Shown: in pieces, positions 6,613 to 7,737 of the stretch | How the letters are laid out: every line of letters starts with the position of its first letter | How positions within the stretch are numbered: position 1 is the stretch's first letter | DNA from: DAONJL01 sp035405645 [NCBI: bacterium] | GTDB taxonomy: Bacteria; JAGOBX01; DAONJL01 | Length of the DNA stretch: 7,737 nt | NCBI GenBank assembly: GCA_035405645.1 | Contig: DAONJL010000076.1 | Coordinates: 1 to 7,737, forward strand | Reading direction: 5' to 3' | Program-made: the position numbers and the translations under genes | Notes under the pieces: generated by a model | Database searches by the model: none | What the model was told of the DNA's origin: nothing | Seen by the model: the letters and a program-made list of their open reading frames with translations, nothing else

Positions 6613-7573
6613 ATTTATATTGTAAAGGTGTTGATGTTTTTTCAAATAAATTATTAAATAAATTTTTTATATTTAATTTTGATTCTATTAAATCAAAAAA
6701 TAACTGAAAATTTTTTTTCTTTGGTTTTATTATTACTGGTTCACCTTTTAAACCACTTAATTCCATTGCTCTTTTTAATGCATATTGAAAATTACCAATT
6801 TCATCAACTAATTTTTGTGATAGAGCCTGCCGCCCAGTAAATAATCTACCATCACAAATTTTATATGCTTCTTCAAGAGATATATTTCTTCCCGCGCTTA
6901 CTTCTGTTACTAATTGTTCATAACTATCTTTAATTAATTTTTCAAGCATTTCTTTTTCATCTGGTTCCATTTTTCTAAATGATGAAAGTATATCTTTATA
7001 TTTTCCACTTTTTATTACATTCATTTTAATTCCTAATTTTTGCATTAATTCTGATATTTCAGGTGAAGCAATAAAAACACTTAAACTACCTGTTAATGTA
7101 CCTGGATTTGCTATAATTAAATCAGAATGTGCTGCAATAAAATATGCACCTGATGCTGCAATATCTCCAAATGAAGAGATTATCTTTATTCCTGATTGTT
7201 TTACTAATTTTATTTCTTCTATTATTTCCTGTGCTGCACCTATTGTGCCACCTGGACTATTTATTCTTAATACTATTGCTTTTACTCTTTTGTCTTTTCT
7301 TAATTCTTCTAATTGGTCAATTATACTATCACTTCCTTTTTTATATATACCAAATAAACTATCATCAAATGAGGTAAATATTTCACCATATATATATATT
7401 ACTCCAATTCCTTCTTTTTCATCACTAATATCTATTTTCTTTAATATATTAAATTTTGAGTTTGTTCCTTTTTCTGCTATATTAAATTTATTTTTAACAA
7501 TTACAATAATACCAATTAGTAATGAAATTATTGAAATTAAAATTATTATGAAAGAAAAAAATTTTTTAAACAT
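6605..7573 (-). CDS. sppA: Signal peptide peptidase SppA (S49 family, short form)
   Basis: A membrane-anchored serine protease that degrades leftover signal peptides or membrane-associated peptides. It is the 36-kDa single-domain type (322 aa), unlike the duplicated E. coli enzyme. An N-terminal anchor spans about residues 4-27, so the catalytic part is expected outside the cytoplasmic membrane. The S49 landmarks are intact: RINSPGG (103-109), GDIAASGAYFIAA with nucleophile Ser141, TLTGSLSVF (159-167), and SGKYKDI with general base Lys193. The Ser-Lys separation of 52 equals that of the B. subtilis enzyme (Ser147/Lys199 from memory). The LFTGRQALSQKLVDEIG segment (244-260) is also typical. 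ATG at 7573 is chosen because GGAG at 7583-7586 sits 9 nt upstream; the in-frame TTG at 7588 would start within this ribosome binding site. This is the first gene of the apparent operon. Confidence 0.96.
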   Translation of the reverse strand: MFKKFFSFIIILISIISLLIGIIVIVKNKFNIAEKGTNSKFNILKKIDISDEKEGIGVIYIYGEIFTSFDDSLFGIYKKGSDSIIDQLEELRKDKRVKAIVLRINSPGGTIGAAQEIIEEIKLVKQSGIKIISSFGDIAASGAYFIAAHSDLIIANPGTLTGSLSVFIASPEISELMQKLGIKMNVIKSGKYKDILSSFRKMEPDEKEMLEKLIKDSYEQLVTEVSAGRNISLEEAYKICDGRLFTGRQALSQKLVDEIGNFQYALKRAMELSGLKGEPVIIKPKKKNFQLFFDLIESKLNIKNLFNNLFEKTSTPLQYKYE

Positions 7574-7582
7574 AAATTTATT

Positions 7583-7586
7583 CTCC
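7583..7586 (-). promoter_or_regulatory. Ribosome binding site of sppA (GGAG)
   Basis: Read on the minus strand, GGAG lies 9 nt before ATG 7573. It settles the start, because the alternative TTG at 7586-7588 overlaps the GGAG itself. It is one of the clearest Shine-Dalgarno sequences in the window, as expected for the first gene of an operon, whereas several downstream genes rely on overlap with the preceding stop codon. Confidence 0.75.
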
Positions 7587-7605
7587 AATTTTTTAAAGTT
7601 TATAA

Positions 7606-7634
7606 ATATTAAAAAAGAAAAATAAATAAGTCAA
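7606..7634 (-). promoter_or_regulatory. Candidate sigma70-type promoter for the sppA operon
   Basis: On the minus strand, TTGACT (7634-7629) is followed by a 17-nt T-rich spacer and TAATAT (7611-7606). The -35 box matches the consensus at 5 of 6 bases and the -10 box at 4 of 6, with ideal spacing. Transcription would start near 7599, leaving a leader of roughly 25 nt that contains the GGAG. The A/T richness makes -10 matches cheap, but a well-placed TTGAC is less so. It is the only credible promoter I see ahead of the tightly packed genes. Confidence 0.5.
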
Positions 7635-7685
7635 ATAAAATATTAAATAAAAAAATAAAATTTGCCGATAATAAAATAAAGGAAA

Positions 7686-7723
7686 AAAAGAACTGGCGCA
7701 AAAGGAATTCAAAAAAACCAGTC
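7686..7723 (-). terminator. Weak candidate terminator of an upstream minus-strand gene
   Basis: On the minus strand, GACTGG (7723-7718) can pair with CCAGTT (7696-7691, with one G-U pair) around a 21-nt loop, followed directly by a T-rich CTTTTTTT tail. The spot is richer in G and C than its surroundings. The short stem and long loop make this a weak rho-independent terminator. Its place just upstream of the candidate sppA promoter would fit a transcription-unit boundary. The same minus strand is also open as a hydrophobic reading frame from the window edge to TAA at 7609, so it could instead be the tail of an upstream gene. Confidence 0.3.
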
Positions 7724-7737
7724 AATAAAAAAATCAC

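Noticed and set aside
6613-6645. Upstream TTG start for the Yip1-like gene
   Set aside because: It would overlap sppA by 41 nt and add a polar KKHQHLYNIN extension with no ribosome binding site; ATG at 6612 overlaps the sppA stop in the same way as the addB/DUF4186 junction.
7245-7625. Plus-strand open frame of 126 codons opposite sppA
   Set aside because: It is antisense to the strongly supported sppA frame, has no recognisable motif or ribosome binding site, and arises because A/T-rich purine-biased genes leave few stops on the opposite strand.
1-7737. CRISPR array, tandem repeats, tRNA/rRNA genes, insertion sequence or defence island
   Set aside because: Runs of T/A and Lys/Asn codons give many near-repeats, but no regularly spaced repeat-spacer pattern, cloverleaf, transposase or defence-gene motif was seen; nuclease motifs occur only in the AddB-like protein.

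Overview
The window is very A+T-rich and almost fully coding. All seven recognisable genes lie on the minus strand and are read from right to left. From the promoter side they are sppA, a Yip1-like membrane protein, era, a GspK-like minor pseudopilin, a small three-helix membrane protein with an N-terminal cysteine motif, a long AddB/RexB-like nuclease, and a DUF4186 protein. Spacing is tight: 8-nt overlaps of start and stop codons (sppA/Yip1-like and addB/DUF4186), a 14-nt overlap (era/gspK) and gaps of only 2, 7 and 10 nt. They therefore look like one transcription unit. It is probably driven by a sigma70-type promoter near 7606-7634, which sits in the only noncoding stretch (about 150 nt at the right edge).

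Organism: a bacterium with the standard code (TGA is used as a stop) and extreme A+T bias, which makes the proteins rich in Lys, Asn, Ile and Phe. The pseudopilin suggests a diderm with a type II secretion or type IV pilus-like apparatus. The combination is reminiscent of uncultivated candidate-phylum genomes such as Omnitrophota-like lineages, but this is an impression from gene content and not a demonstrated placement. No tRNA, rRNA, CRISPR array, insertion sequence or phage gene was seen.

Functionally the upstream half is envelope and ribosome housekeeping: SppA (membrane-bound protease), a Yip1-like integral membrane protein, Era (16S/30S assembly GTPase) and a minor pseudopilin. The downstream half is a small membrane protein of unknown role, the B subunit of a double-strand-break processing nuclease, and a short conserved protein of unknown function coupled to it.

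I do not see convincing evidence for a wholly new system. The points most worth a second look are: (i) the AddB-like protein with no Walker A, an unusual cysteine spacing and an extra charged C-terminal tail; (ii) DUF4186 translationally coupled to it, with a probable frameshifted or shortened C-terminus; (iii) a conserved-looking membrane protein next to addB whose cysteine spacing matches the AddB/Cas4-type iron-sulfur signature; and (iv) a lone GspK outside a secretion gene cluster.
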